In this document: piece by piece, positions 17,120 to 27,739 of the stretch
How positions within the stretch are numbered: position 1 is the stretch's first letter
Layout: each line of letters begins with the position of its first letter
Origin: Melanopsichium pennsylvanicum
Taxonomy: Eukaryota > Basidiomycota > Ustilaginomycetes > Ustilaginales
DNA length: 64,000 nucleotides
NCBI GenBank assembly: GCA_900208305.1
Contig: OAPG01000013.1
Location: 310,001-374,000 of the forward strand
Direction: 5' to 3'
Program-made: the position numbers and the translations under genes
The notes under the pieces: generated by a model
Seen by the model: the letters and a program-made list of their open reading frames with translations, nothing else
Told to the model about the DNA's origin: nothing
Databases searched by the model: none

Positions 17120-18067
17120 ATGTCGAGCATCACTAAGCAGTCTTACGCCGCGCGTGCAGCCAAGCAGCCCAACCAAGCCGCCAAGGCCCTTCTGGAATGT
17201 ATCCAACGCAAACAAACCAATCTCTGCGTTTCGGTGGATGTCACCAACAAGCAAGACCTTCTCGATGTTTGCGACGCCGTCGGTCCTAACGTCTGCCTGA
17301 TAAAGACTCATATCGATATCGTCGAGGATTTTGACATGGATCTGGTGGAGCGGTTGACAAAGTTGAGTGAGAAGCATGACTTTTTGATTTTCGAGGACAG
17401 GAAGTTTGCTGATATCGGTAAGTAACCAGCATCACATCATGATATTACAAGCGAACGCTTGACAAAGGCAAGACTGACACTCGAGTGAACTGACCTGAAA
17501 ATTGTTACTTCTGAAGGCAACACTGCAAGTCTGCAATATAGCGCAGGAGTGCATAAGATCGCGTCATGGTCCCATATCACCAATGCTCACCTTGTTCCCG
17601 GACCCTCGGTCATCACCGGCCTTGCCAAGGTCGGACAGCCTTTGGGACGTGGTCTTCTTCTGCTCGCAGAAATGAGCTCGGCTGGTGCGCTCACCAAAGG
17701 TTCCTACACCCAAGCGTGTGTGAATGAAGCAAAGAAGGATACTACTGGCTTCGTGTGCGGCTTCATTGCCATGTCGCGTGTCGACGAGAAGGAGGGACCC
17801 AACACCGACAGAGACTTGTTGATTCTCACTCCAGGTGTAGGCTTGGACGTCAAGGGGGACGGTTTGGGCCAGCAGTACAGAACGCCGGATCAGGTCATTC
17901 GAGAGAGTGGATGCGATGTTATCATTGTCGGTCGAGGCATCTACGGTGCGCTGATGACACAAGAGGGTAAAGCAGATAAGAACAAGGCGTTCGACAAGGT
18001 CAGGGAGCAAGGTGAAAGGTACAAGAAGGCTGGTTGGGAGGCTTACCTCGCTCGTCTGAAGCAGTAG
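17120..18067 (+). CDS. pyr6: Orotidine 5'-phosphate decarboxylase, two exons
   Basis: Last step of de novo UMP synthesis. Exon 1 (17120-17417) runs from [17 protein letters not shown] through [17 protein letters not shown] and [13 protein letters not shown]. The intron 17418-17516 (GTAAGT...AAG, 99 nt) splits the Gly codon. Exon 2 (17517-18067) continues [20 protein letters not shown], then [46 protein letters not shown] and [11 protein letters not shown]. Total 282 residues, intact. The Lys of KTHID and the DRKFAD motif supply the catalytic Lys/Asp network. This is the monofunctional fungal type (ura3/pyrG/pyr4 family), called pyr6 in Ustilago, where it is also used as a selection marker. 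Confidence 0.97.
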
Positions 18068-18595
18068 AATGTCTCTTCAGATTACAATCATGCGACGCTT
18101 TCACCTTGAAAACGCTTCGAAGCAGCCAGACAGTCAGACTGTGTGTGGCAGTCAAAATGATACTATTCCAATGCTGAGATATGAAGAGACCGGCAATCAT
18201 GAGTTTTGTAGCTCCACCCTGAACGTTGAGCTTCGCTATCGTGTTCATTGCGTCTCAACCCAACCAAGATTTGTCAGTGAGCCCCGCCTGAAAAGAATCC
18301 CCCAAAAAAAGTTCAGGTATTAACCAGAACTTGCGAACCGTGCTAAGCTGCATGCTTAGAAATGCCGACCTGGTGCCCGAAAGGTAATATAATACGTCTG
18401 ACAACGGGCTTTTGCTGGGTGGACCCTGAGAAGAACGCGGTTTGGTGGCGAAAACATACACATTCAATCGATCATGCTTCCCTCCTATACACATTACCTC
18501 ATTTCCACTCTGTATAGGCTACCAAACCATTTGCCTCTACTTTCACCATTCGTCGCCTGATACTCATCCAAGTACAGCGTGCTGCATTTGGCACC
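18068..18595. other. Intergenic, pyr6 to endonuclease III
   Basis: 528 bases with no supported gene; both flanking genes are on the plus strand, so this contains the pyr6 3' end and the promoter of the repair gene. Confidence 0.6.
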
Positions 18596-20290
18596 ATGTC
18601 TGCGATAACACCGGCTGTCCGAGCCTCCACTCGCCGCAAGTTGTTCGCGCCAACCCCCGTGGGTCTCGGAGCGACTGCGAATGGGCTTGATACAAATAGC
18701 GCCGGTCCAACCCACAGAAATGAACATACACGGAGCAGCGATATTGAAGAATTAGATGCAGTCCTAGCCGCGAGCCTATCAGCAACCGAGACACGTCGCT
18801 CGTACTCCCTGCGAACTCGAGTTTCCACCTCATCTTCCAGCACTATCTCCCCCGCAGCTGCCAGTACAAGTCGGAGCAATGGTCAGCAGAAAAGAGGTGT
18901 CAGAACAATAGCAGCAAAACGAGCCCGTGAACAGTCTCCTTCATCTGCATCCGAACCATCCGACTCTGCTGGCGAGTCTGACTTTGACGCTATTGCCAAC
19001 AGCGCTTCGGACAGCGATGGCGATGTGTTTCAGGACAAACCATCCTCCAAGCTCAAAGCCAAATCTAAGGCCTACTCTTCAACCAGTAGCAATTCGAAAC
19101 GTTCCAAAACCGCAATCAAGAAGGACCCTTCCGATCTCACGGCAACGTCAACGCCCAAACGTTCTCGCTCCAAGTCCAAATCCACCTCAACTTCACCCAC
19201 TAAGAAACCACCGGCAAGCCCCTTTGACGTCTCACCTCGTAAATCCGTTCGCAAACCATGGAAGATTAACCTCGACGCATCCGAAGCACATCCCGCCCCG
19301 CCTAATTGGCAACTCACTTACAATCTCCTCTCTGAACAAAGACGCAAGATCATCGCACCTGTCGACACTATGGGATGTGAAGAAAACGGTCGAGAGGATC
19401 GTAGGGCTGATTCATGGCGCCAATCCGCCGAATCCGCTCAAGAGTCTGCCAAACGTCAACGTCTTTCCACTCTGGTTTCGCTCATGTTGTCAAGTCAGAC
19501 CAAAGATCCTGTCACTGCCGAAGCTGTGTACAACTTGCAGCGAAATTTGCCGAATGGATTGTGCCTTACGTCGTTACTCGAGGCGGATGATGAGACGATT
19601 TCGGGTTGTATTGCTAAAGTTGGTTTTTGGAGGCGAAAGACTGGGTATTTGAAAAGTGCAGCTAGGATATTGAATTCGGATTTTCATGGAGATGTACCAA
19701 GGACGGTGGATGAACTTTGTTCACTTCCAGGTGTAGGACCTAAAATGGCTTTCTTAGCTTTGAGCTCAATGGGAATTCAAGTGGGTATTGGTGTAGATAC
19801 GCATGTGCATAGGATGACCAATCGGTTAGGTTGGCACAAGTCAAAAAATCCAGAACAAACTCGGTTGAATTTGCAAAGTTGGCTTCCACAAGACTTGTAT
19901 CCAAAAATCAACAGATTGCTAGTCGGATTTGGTCAGGTCATTTGCGTTCCTGTAGGTCCAAGGTGCGATCTATGCAAAGTAGGTCAAGCAGGATTGTGTC
20001 CAAGTTTTAATCCTCCAGATGCAAAAGCTGCCTCCAAAAGAATCAAGGTCGATTTGTTGGACAGTGACGACGAGCAGGTTTTGGGTCAAGCAGACAATTG
20101 GGTCAAAGTCAAATCCGAAGACGGCTGTGCCAAAATCAAGGTAGAAGTGCAAGTGGATGGACCAGATCGAGTTGGGACGATGCAGGTTCGCGATTTGATA
20201 GAGACACACAATGGCCCTATTCGGGTCAAGGAAGAAAATGATCACAAGACAGTAGATGCTGTGGCTGTCGAAAAGGCGCTTGAGTGGTAA
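18596..20290 (+). CDS. nth1: Endonuclease III homologue (DNA glycosylase/AP lyase)
   Basis: Base-excision repair of oxidised pyrimidines. Single exon, 564 residues. The first 230 residues are Ser/Lys-rich and disordered with basic patches (SKLKAKSK, KRSKTAIKK) likely acting as nuclear or DNA-binding signals. The catalytic domain spans about 265-470: LSTLVSLMLSSQTKDPVTAEAV, the helix-hairpin-helix LCSLPGVGPKMAFLAL with the catalytic Lys, then IGVDTHVHRMTNRLGW with the catalytic Asp. A 4Fe-4S motif follows near 450-468, spaced C-x6-C-x2-C-x7-C (CVPVGPRCDLCKVGQAGLC); bacterial and human proteins have x5 in the last gap. An acidic C-terminal tail of about 95 residues has two LD...E and IKVEVQ segments. 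Much longer than human NTHL1 (about 300 residues) because of both extensions. Confidence 0.93.
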   Translation: MSAITPAVRASTRRKLFAPTPVGLGATANGLDTNSAGPTHRNEHTRSSDIEELDAVLAASLSATETRRSYSLRTRVSTSSSSTISPAAASTSRSNGQQKRGVRTIAAKRAREQSPSSASEPSDSAGESDFDAIANSASDSDGDVFQDKPSSKLKAKSKAYSSTSSNSKRSKTAIKKDPSDLTATSTPKRSRSKSKSTSTSPTKKPPASPFDVSPRKSVRKPWKINLDASEAHPAPPNWQLTYNLLSEQRRKIIAPVDTMGCEENGREDRRADSWRQSAESAQESAKRQRLSTLVSLMLSSQTKDPVTAEAVYNLQRNLPNGLCLTSLLEADDETISGCIAKVGFWRRKTGYLKSAARILNSDFHGDVPRTVDELCSLPGVGPKMAFLALSSMGIQVGIGVDTHVHRMTNRLGWHKSKNPEQTRLNLQSWLPQDLYPKINRLLVGFGQVICVPVGPRCDLCKVGQAGLCPSFNPPDAKAASKRIKVDLLDSDDEQVLGQADNWVKVKSEDGCAKIKVEVQVDGPDRVGTMQVRDLIETHNGPIRVKEENDHKTVDAVAVEKALEW

Positions 20291-20669
20291 TTTTTATTTT
20301 GCTCGCACCTATGCTCTTCTAATGTGTCATGATACCCTCACAGAAACATAATTTGGTTTGCAAACTGAGAATTGGGAATGATTTGCAAGTGAAACAAAAC
20401 CATGTTCAAAATTCGAGTCGCGAAAGCGCAATGCCTTTTGAGAACAATAACAAAAAGAGTAGAAACGAAGAGAGAGGCAACACTGATGTGCATTTTTTTG
20501 GTGTGGGTGTGCGAGGAGTCGAACGAATCGGGCGGAACAATGTTACTTATGCAAATGGCGGCGGCTAGGATACATACAGTTGAGCCAATGCAAGAAGGTG
20601 GTGCTGAGTCGCGACGGTAACGACTCAGCCAAAAACGGAGGGGAAAGAGGATAAGACTAACAGCGTAGA
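20291..20669. other. Convergent 3' region of nth1 and the cyclin gene
   Basis: 379 bases without a supported gene; the short open frames found here overlap each other on both strands. Confidence 0.6.
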
Positions 20670-23600
20670 TCAGTGGTGAGCCCAACCGGAAGTTGCTAAG
20701 GGACCAAACATACTACCGTGCTGGAACAGCGCTCGAGAGCCGTTCAGCAGCGCTGAAGGCAGAAGTGGGCCTGACATGGTGCCGTTCTGGCTCTTGCCCG
20801 ACTCGCTCAAGGGACTGATCCTGTCAAAAGGTCCGACGGAGGGGGCATAGTCTGAACTAGAGCGCAGCAGCGTCGCCGAGGGGTTCTCCATCGACAAACT
20901 TGCACGCGAAACATGCGAAGGTCGACGTGATGCATACAACTCGTCATCGTGGGCATACTGCTTGTGCACCGTTGGCATGGCGACAGCAGGTGCTGAACGG
21001 CAATGCTGGTGGTCGTCAAGCAGTGTGAGGGAACCTGTTCGATGATGCGACTTGGCCCACATGTCCACGGGCGAAGCAGCTTTGGCGTGCCGAACGCCAC
21101 GAGCCACTTCTCCGTCCAACTGGAAAGCTGGGATGGCATCAAAGTGGCCGAGGGCTTCATCGAGAACCAGCAACAAGCGTTTAGACGAGTCGTGGTCACG
21201 GTGCATGCCACGGCTGGATCGCTTCTCCTCCCAGGACTGGAGGCGGTTGAGGAAGCCGATCCAGGTCTCGTCAGGTACAGTGACCTCGTAATTGCACTTT
21301 TTCAGGAACCATGCCTCGGTCTGGTTGAGCTCGGCCAGCGGAATACCCGTGACTTCGTTCCAGGTCCTGTTGAGGAAGGTGTTGTCGTCCAAATGCTTGT
21401 TGGCGATCATCATGCCCAGAGTGAACAGCTTGAACGGCGCTGCCGAAGTGGGCTGCGCAAACAATTCAAGCACAGCAGGATCGATGGTGCCATCAGGCAT
21501 CTGAGCCATGATGAGCAGCCTAAGGGCATTTAGGATGCCGAGCAGGAACGCTGAGGGTGATAGCAATGTCTGAGCGAGGACCTGGTGCACGAATCTCCTG
21601 AAGGCGGGGCTCGGTTCGTTGGCGTACGAGGTGGCAATGCTCGCCACAGAGTCTCGACCCGATCGTCCCTGAGCCTGGCAATTTATGCCCTTGGCAGAGG
21701 CAGCTGCGCTTGCGGGGGCAAGCGACTCGCTCAGCGACACAAACATGCGGTCATTGTTGCTCCATCGCCAGTCCGGGGAGACCAGGCGAAGAACGGCGAG
21801 TACGTTGTCGCGAATCCTCCCAGACCACTTGGACGAACTCAACTTGGGCGAGGTCTTTGACGAGCTGCGACGCGCTCGAATGGCTGTGTCTGATCGCGAG
21901 CGATCGAGCGACATGCCTAGCCCAGCGTGGGGTGGGCTGCGCGCCGTTTCAACCGAGTGCGCTGATATCGTTGAGCTGAGAGCGGGGCTCTCGTGAGCAA
22001 GCGAAGCTGGAGTGCCGGGCTCAGAACTGCTCGCGGTACTTGCACCGGAACTGTGAGCGGTTGTCGCCTCGGACAGACCAGAACCTTGGCGGAAGCGTTT
22101 TGCAGACGAAAATTCACGAGCAAGAGCCGATCGAGCACGCTCGGCACCGACGGCCATGCGGTGCAGATCGTGGTGCGAAGAGGGCTGGTCGCTGCCAAAC
22201 GTAAATGAGAGAGCCTGCGGGCGCAGCGGAGGCAAACGATCAGGTCCGAAGGGCGAGCGGAAAGCGTTCCAATCGCTAGAGGCCGAATCGTTCGCGGGGC
22301 GGTCGAGCACCGTCGAAGCCCACGGCGAGATGTCGGGCGTGTTGAGCGAAGGAGTAGAGGATGACGAAGGCATCGAATCGGCAGCAGGCGACATGGCTTC
22401 ATCGCAGTCCTCTTCCGTAGCTTCATCCGATGTCTCGTGAGCTTCGATCAACAGCTCGGGGTCGAACAGAGCAGTGCAAGCATTCCAGATCAGCTGAGCG
22501 CCAATGGTGGCAATCGGAAGAGCCGATTTCTCGAGCGAATCGGGCGAGGAAGGCGCAGGTTGTGATTGGTCGGAATCTCCGCCAGCTGGACGCTTCTGTT
22601 CGTCGGCGACCGAGGCAAGAGCGACGTTTTGCGCTTCATGGACCACTTCTTCCTGTTGCCAGTCGTCCGGCCCGTCGTAGTCTTGGGCTTTGACCGCATG
22701 GTCACGCTGGATATCGCTATGCGACTGGTGCCATGGATCGTGATGACTTGCGTGCATGTGATTGTGCTCATCCCTGTGATGCTCGACAAGCTCTCGTGCA
22801 CGGTCTTGCTGCTTGTGCACGTGCGAACACTGGTCGATGTACTCGTGACGCGAGCGGTAAGCAGCATCCAGACCGAGGTAGCCAGCCTGACAATGGTTAG
22901 CCTCGGCGTATGAATGCTGAGGATAGTGAGCGGCCTGGTCCCAAGCATGCGGGTGAGGAGCTCTTGCGTGGTTGTTTTGTGTCCAAGCAGCCGACTCGTG
23001 CAATGCTGCTCCATCCGGATGACGTTCTGCAGCTTGCAGGTGTTGGTGATTGGGGTACAGTTGATCATGCTGAGGTAAGTAGGACATCGAGGCTCTGTGG
23101 GCGGAAAAAGCCTGTGAATGCCAGCCGGACCAGTCACGAGCTGCGTCCGCGGGACGCTCGCTGCGGTGGTAGGCGCCGTTGCTCCAGTTGTCTTGGTAGC
23201 GCGGCTGCCTTTCGAAATGGTCGTGATGAGCAGGTACATGCTGTTGTGCGTTGCCCAGCAGACCTGGGTAGGCTTGGTGATGATGATGATGGTGGTGTTG
23301 TTGTTGTTGAAGATATTGGTCAAGAGAGAGAGACTGTGGATGTTGCTGCTGAGCACCACTGGAAAAACCTGCCGGGCCGAAACCAGGCTGATGCATGGAT
23401 GCACCATTCTGTCTTTCGTGGGCCTTGGCAAGATGGTGTTGGATCAGAAGCTGATGCTCGAGCTGTTGATGAGTGCGCGGCTGCTGGTACGGCTGCGGCA
23501 AAGAGGCCTGAGCGTACCAAGGCATGGCCCCGTGCGCCTGAGCGTATCCATTGGGTGCGAATCCCGTCATCTGCTGTCGACCGGCACGCGCGGCAGCTGC

Positions 23601-23864
23601 GGTGAGCCTGGGAGCCTGGGGCGGTTGCCAGACACCGTTGTCAATGGTCCCCATGTTGGCTGGCATGACATCGCCGTAGGACTGACGATGACACAGCTGT
23701 GTCTGGGCTGAAGAATCGATAAATGGATAGACGGGTGGACAGGCAGATGGAGCCTGAGCAAGGCTGGACTGTTGCTCATGGTGCGCGTAGGGATTCAAAG
23801 CGAAGACGGCTTCGGGATGACGAAAGGCGGCCATGGCGGGCTGCCCATCTGAGTAGAAGGACAT
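20670..23864 (-). CDS. Pcl/Clg1-type cyclin with a long Gln/His-rich N-terminus
   Basis: Single exon, 1064 residues. The cyclin box lies at about 750-880: FRRFVHQVLAQTLLSPSAFLLGILNALRLL, PFKLFTLGMMIANKHLDDNTF, TWNEVTGIPLAELNQTEAWFLKKCNYEV and TWIGFLNRLQSW. This is the Pho80/Pcl pattern of cyclins that pair with Pho85-type kinases, closest in layout to Pcl1/Pcl9/Clg1. The first 450 residues are low complexity, rich in Gln, His, Ala and Tyr, with a poly-Gln/poly-His run near 185-200. A Ser-rich central part (about 490-700) holds many SP/TP sites (for example SPWAS, RSPPHAG, TSPKLSSSKW). A Ser-rich tail follows the box. Such cyclins control polarity, morphogenesis and the cell cycle in smut fungi, but which paralogue this is cannot be told here. 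The 5' flank is unusually long. Confidence 0.85.
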   Translation of the reverse strand: MSFYSDGQPAMAAFRHPEAVFALNPYAHHEQQSSLAQAPSACPPVYPFIDSSAQTQLCHRQSYGDVMPANMGTIDNGVWQPPQAPRLTAAAARAGRQQMTGFAPNGYAQAHGAMPWYAQASLPQPYQQPRTHQQLEHQLLIQHHLAKAHERQNGASMHQPGFGPAGFSSGAQQQHPQSLSLDQYLQQQQHHHHHHHQAYPGLLGNAQQHVPAHHDHFERQPRYQDNWSNGAYHRSERPADAARDWSGWHSQAFSAHRASMSYLPQHDQLYPNHQHLQAAERHPDGAALHESAAWTQNNHARAPHPHAWDQAAHYPQHSYAEANHCQAGYLGLDAAYRSRHEYIDQCSHVHKQQDRARELVEHHRDEHNHMHASHHDPWHQSHSDIQRDHAVKAQDYDGPDDWQQEEVVHEAQNVALASVADEQKRPAGGDSDQSQPAPSSPDSLEKSALPIATIGAQLIWNACTALFDPELLIEAHETSDEATEEDCDEAMSPAADSMPSSSSTPSLNTPDISPWASTVLDRPANDSASSDWNAFRSPFGPDRLPPLRPQALSFTFGSDQPSSHHDLHRMAVGAERARSALAREFSSAKRFRQGSGLSEATTAHSSGASTASSSEPGTPASLAHESPALSSTISAHSVETARSPPHAGLGMSLDRSRSDTAIRARRSSSKTSPKLSSSKWSGRIRDNVLAVLRLVSPDWRWSNNDRMFVSLSESLAPASAAASAKGINCQAQGRSGRDSVASIATSYANEPSPAFRRFVHQVLAQTLLSPSAFLLGILNALRLLIMAQMPDGTIDPAVLELFAQPTSAAPFKLFTLGMMIANKHLDDNTFLNRTWNEVTGIPLAELNQTEAWFLKKCNYEVTVPDETWIGFLNRLQSWEEKRSSRGMHRDHDSSKRLLLVLDEALGHFDAIPAFQLDGEVARGVRHAKAASPVDMWAKSHHRTGSLTLLDDHQHCRSAPAVAMPTVHKQYAHDDELYASRRPSHVSRASLSMENPSATLLRSSSDYAPSVGPFDRISPLSESGKSQNGTMSGPLLPSALLNGSRALFQHGSMFGPLATSGWAHH

Positions 23865-26800
23865 GGCTGTGAGGGCGCAGCGAGTGCGTGCACTTTAGCG
23901 CAGAGACCAAAGTGGACGCTTTTGGCGAGTAAGACCGGAAGCGTCGGACTTACGAGAAACGAAGACGAAGAAAAAAGAGATTGGAAACCCTCCTCCTTCG
24001 GAATTGCCGATGTGTTCGTGCGTGCCAAGGTAAACTAAAAGGGCGAGCGAGTCCGCTGAAGGCAGTCGCAGCTAAGCAGTTTAAGAGAGGATGACGAATC
24101 AACTGGACGAAAAGGACGAGGCGAACAAACAAATGGTATGGAAACGGCTGTGATCTGGGATGAAAAGCCAAAGACAAGAGAGGAGACGAAAGCTGAGGCC
24201 AAAAACGAAGCTAAAGGAAAGGGTTGTTTCAAGAGAACAGCACAATGAAGGCGTCCCTGATCCCAGTGGTGATATGAAAAAGAATCACCGAAATGGGTGA
24301 GCTGCAGCCATAGAGTCGGGGAGAAGATCGGGCGGACTGAGACTGGTGAAGATGATGATGAACCGATGAGAGCTTAGTATGCTCAAAGCGCGGCGTTTCC
24401 TGCTCGACGAGCGATAGAAAAGATCAATTTCAAGCTGAACGAGGTGATGAGCTGCGCGATGAGCGAAGACGTGGTTGTGAAAGATGAAAGACTACGGCAC
24501 TAAGGGGCTGTGCGTATGTCGTAGACCAAATGGTCGGTTCACCAAGGATGGACGTCGAAGCCTGGTCGGAGTGTGGGCAGAAGGGAGAACGTCGGGTTCG
24601 TTAGAGATTCAAGACTGAGCTCAGCGCTCGCGACCGAGATTGGCAGCTACGACAGCAAGAGCTGATGCAGCGGCACTTCTGGTGCAAGGAGACCCAACGT
24701 CGAAGAGCTGGACTACTGCAGCCACGACTTTTTAAGATGGTGCGCACCGACTTGAAAGGGTCAGAGGCAGTCGTATGGGATACGGCGAGCTGAAGCCAAG
24801 GACCAGTCGAAATGCCGTCTTCTTCTCTACGCGCACAGCACCACGTTCAAGCAGCTTGAACGACCTGCGAAGGGCGGGGTTGGCGGGGGCGAAAGAGAGC
24901 GGATGAGCCTGCTCAAACCAGGGAAACAAGTCCCAACGAGAACAAAGACCCAACACGGAAGATGAACCAAGCAAAAAAGAAAGAGGGAGGTGATGAAAAG
25001 GGAGGATGGTGAGGAGAAAGTAAGGGAAGATTTGGAGCAGCTGGCCGCAATAGTATACCACCGTTTGAGGCCCGGTTGCGGTTTGGCTTAGCCGCGACGT
25101 TTAGGTGTGTCTGTCAAATAGTCAGTCCCTCTTTTCTCTCTCGTCTCTCTCTATGGAGTTCCATAGTTGCCCATCACTTTCTTGTATTGCCTAACGAGCT
25201 ACAGGGTAGTACAGGGTAGGGTTAATTTCATGAGGCGGGACTCTGAGTCAGAAAAGGCTGCTGAGCGCGAGGTTGAAGCAAAATTGTAAAGCGCTGAGCA
25301 ACCAGACCAAATGATGCAACCAGCGCAAATGCAGCCTTTCCAACCCACACACTAACTAAGTTACTGCACAGTAGAGTCGCTAACTTGGCTGCGGTCTCCT
25401 TTGCGCGGGCAGCTGGAGCACTGGAGCAGTCAGCAGGTTTGATAGCGACCTGCGGTGCCGTCACTCTCAAGACCACTGAAGGCGAAAAGAAGTGGTGTTA
25501 ATTTTTTTCAGCGAAATTTGAAATTAGTTTTCCATCCTGCAACATTCGTAATCAATGCTTTCGACTACTTGTCCAATTTAAAAAGAATAAAGCTCGCTAT
25601 TACAAAATGCGTTCATTTCAACTTTCAGCCCCTTTTTCCTGTCACATCCTCTCTCTGAGCTGAACAGCTTGGTATTACGCCGGGCTTTCCCCTCAGCCAA
25701 ACCAGGCCTCTAACCAGCTGTGAGCTGAACCACCATTTTTTTTGTCATACTCTCTGCAAGTTCGAATTTGTAAAATTTCCGAGAGGCATCGAATTATTTA
25801 CCTGACAAAAGGTCTTCCTGACCTCTCTTGGCACAAATGTGTTTGCAGCGCAGAGATGAATTCGAGCTGTAGAGCGTTGCCGATGGAAGCTTACGAGACT
25901 GGGAGTCTAAGCTCAGAAAGCTAATAGGTGATTGTCGAGGAACAGCGAGCGGGGTGCGGGAAGGTCATCCACGCATGTAAGGATCGGGCAGTTGACTTCC
26001 AGGACGGGTTAGCATGACACACCAAGAACGGTACTCAGACAACCAAAGGAGTCGATGGTGAAATATCGGAAGATGCAACGGAATGTAGGTACTTGTCTGG
26101 CCAGCCAACGCTTTCGTCCACGCCTGAAGCAGTAGAATAGTGTAGGCTCTGCCCTTTTGAATGAGTACTTGCAAGTCAGCCCCTCCAACCGAACCTCGTT
26201 ACCAACTTTGGGCGTGTACATTACTCAGCGGTGCGACAGACGAAGAGCCTTCCTTCATGACGAGATGAAGGATTACTGTATTCCAGCTTCTCAGCCTAGT
26301 TGCGTCAGTATTTTTAGTTGTAGTTTCGGAAAACGAAACAGAGGCGCTGCAGAGCGCGCGCTCGTACGAAGCGATGCCGAAGAGCCTTGGCCTCTGTTCG
26401 CTTAAACCCTAGTAGCAAAGGTGGGAAAACTTGACGCTCGTTGCTAGCGTGGGGGTTAATGTATGTCGAGCTTGTACTGTATCATGAAGGTTCAATGCCA
26501 AATCAATCCGAGGTCAGTTTCAGTGGGTAGAGATGAAGGTTGAGCCGGTGCTGCTTGTGCCTGAAATCTGTTTTCGACGGCAGAGCAAGTGTGAGTAGAA
26601 AAAAGGTCAACTGATGCAGGGTGCTGCTGTGAGTAAGCACGTTTGAGCAGTTCAACCGCCTTGTTTCTTGTTTCTTGTATTTAATAGGAAAAGAGAGGCT
26701 TTAGGTCACAGGGCTGTTGGGAGTATTTTGCACAAACAAGGCTTCTCTCAGCTGATCTTGCGTTGACCGACGGTGTTTGGCTGCCAAGCCACTATGAGCA

Positions 26801-27212
26801 ATAGCAGTCCTGTCGTTACTTAGTGGCATTCAGGCATGGATCATAGCATCCTCGATCGACGTCACGCTGTAAATCTGGCTTTCTGAGCCGAATCTAAGAA
26901 TAAGCTCGAAGCCGGCCAAACTGGATAACCACGCCCCATCAAGACCGACTTCGGCACCACATGAGCGAGGACTCTTTCAGCTCGAAGCGCTGCGACTGAC
27001 TGATCAGAGGCGGTGATCTGAAGACAAGTCAAGCGAGACCAAGCAGAATTTCGGGGGGGGTTTCGAAGTGTCTGAGACAGTCGAGCTGCTAATCCGGTTG
27101 CCAAGAGAGCGAAAGAGCTGTGAAAGAGTTCCCAGAGAAGAAAGAGGGAAACCGGGAGGCACCCGACTGTGGATAGACAGTCTTGCTAAATTTGTTCAAA
27201 ATTATTGGAAAA

Positions 27213-27244
<32 letters not shown>

Positions 27245-27739
27245 AAAGTGGCGGAAGTCGACAGGTCAGATCCACTGCACTCGAGCTCTAACATCAAAAT
27301 GAGAAGAGGGGGAGAAAAAACCCCATTGCGGATGCTGTGTACTGTATTCTTGCTCCTTTTTCTATATACAATGATTGATGAGGGACCTGCATTGATTGGC
27401 CTTGCTTGTGTTGTGCAGATCTTACCGCCAAGAGAGCATCGAGCCCATGCCCAAACCTAAACCCCGCCTTTTCCTTTTCGTCTGATCGCTTGTCCAACGC
27501 TCATGGGGCAGGCCTGATATGGTATCCCTTGCTCAAACCTCGTCCTTCCTCTTGCGCCACCACATGCTCTCTTGACATCCGGCCAAACTTCGACGCCAGT
27601 TCCGTCCTTTAAACTTCCTACCTTCCTTTTTGTCAGTCCAACGACTTCGTGTACCATCTGGTCGCCCTCATTCTCCCGTACATCATCCAGCATTTCATAT
27701 ATCCGCGGTCGACTCTACTTTCGCAGCTGACCCACCAAC
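23865..27739. other. Long non-coding region between two divergent genes (3.9 kb)
   Basis: No open frame here shows family signal or good coding composition. The part next to the cyclin (23865-25060) is purine-rich on the plus strand (many GAAGA/GAGAA runs), so the cyclin transcript would have a pyrimidine-rich leader. A short AAAAC tandem repeat lies at 27209-27247 and TACTGTA motifs near 26475 and 27338. The right end is the 5' flank of the Ser/Thr-rich membrane protein gene. Plausible contents are long leaders with upstream ORFs or non-coding RNAs; neither is proven. Confidence 0.5.
27209..27247. repeat. (AAAAC)n short tandem repeat
   Basis: A run of A, then four to five AAAAC units, then another A-run. 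It lies about 0.5 kb upstream of the membrane protein gene. Confidence 0.9.

Noticed and set aside
22490..23605. Long frames on both strands inside the cyclin N-terminus
   Set aside because: Shadows of low-complexity Gln/His-rich coding DNA.
24732..25061. Hydrophobic, Leu/Pro/Ser-rich frame on the minus strand
   Set aside because: The composition follows the pyrimidine bias of the region; no domain, no splice continuation, and neighbouring frames are equally open.
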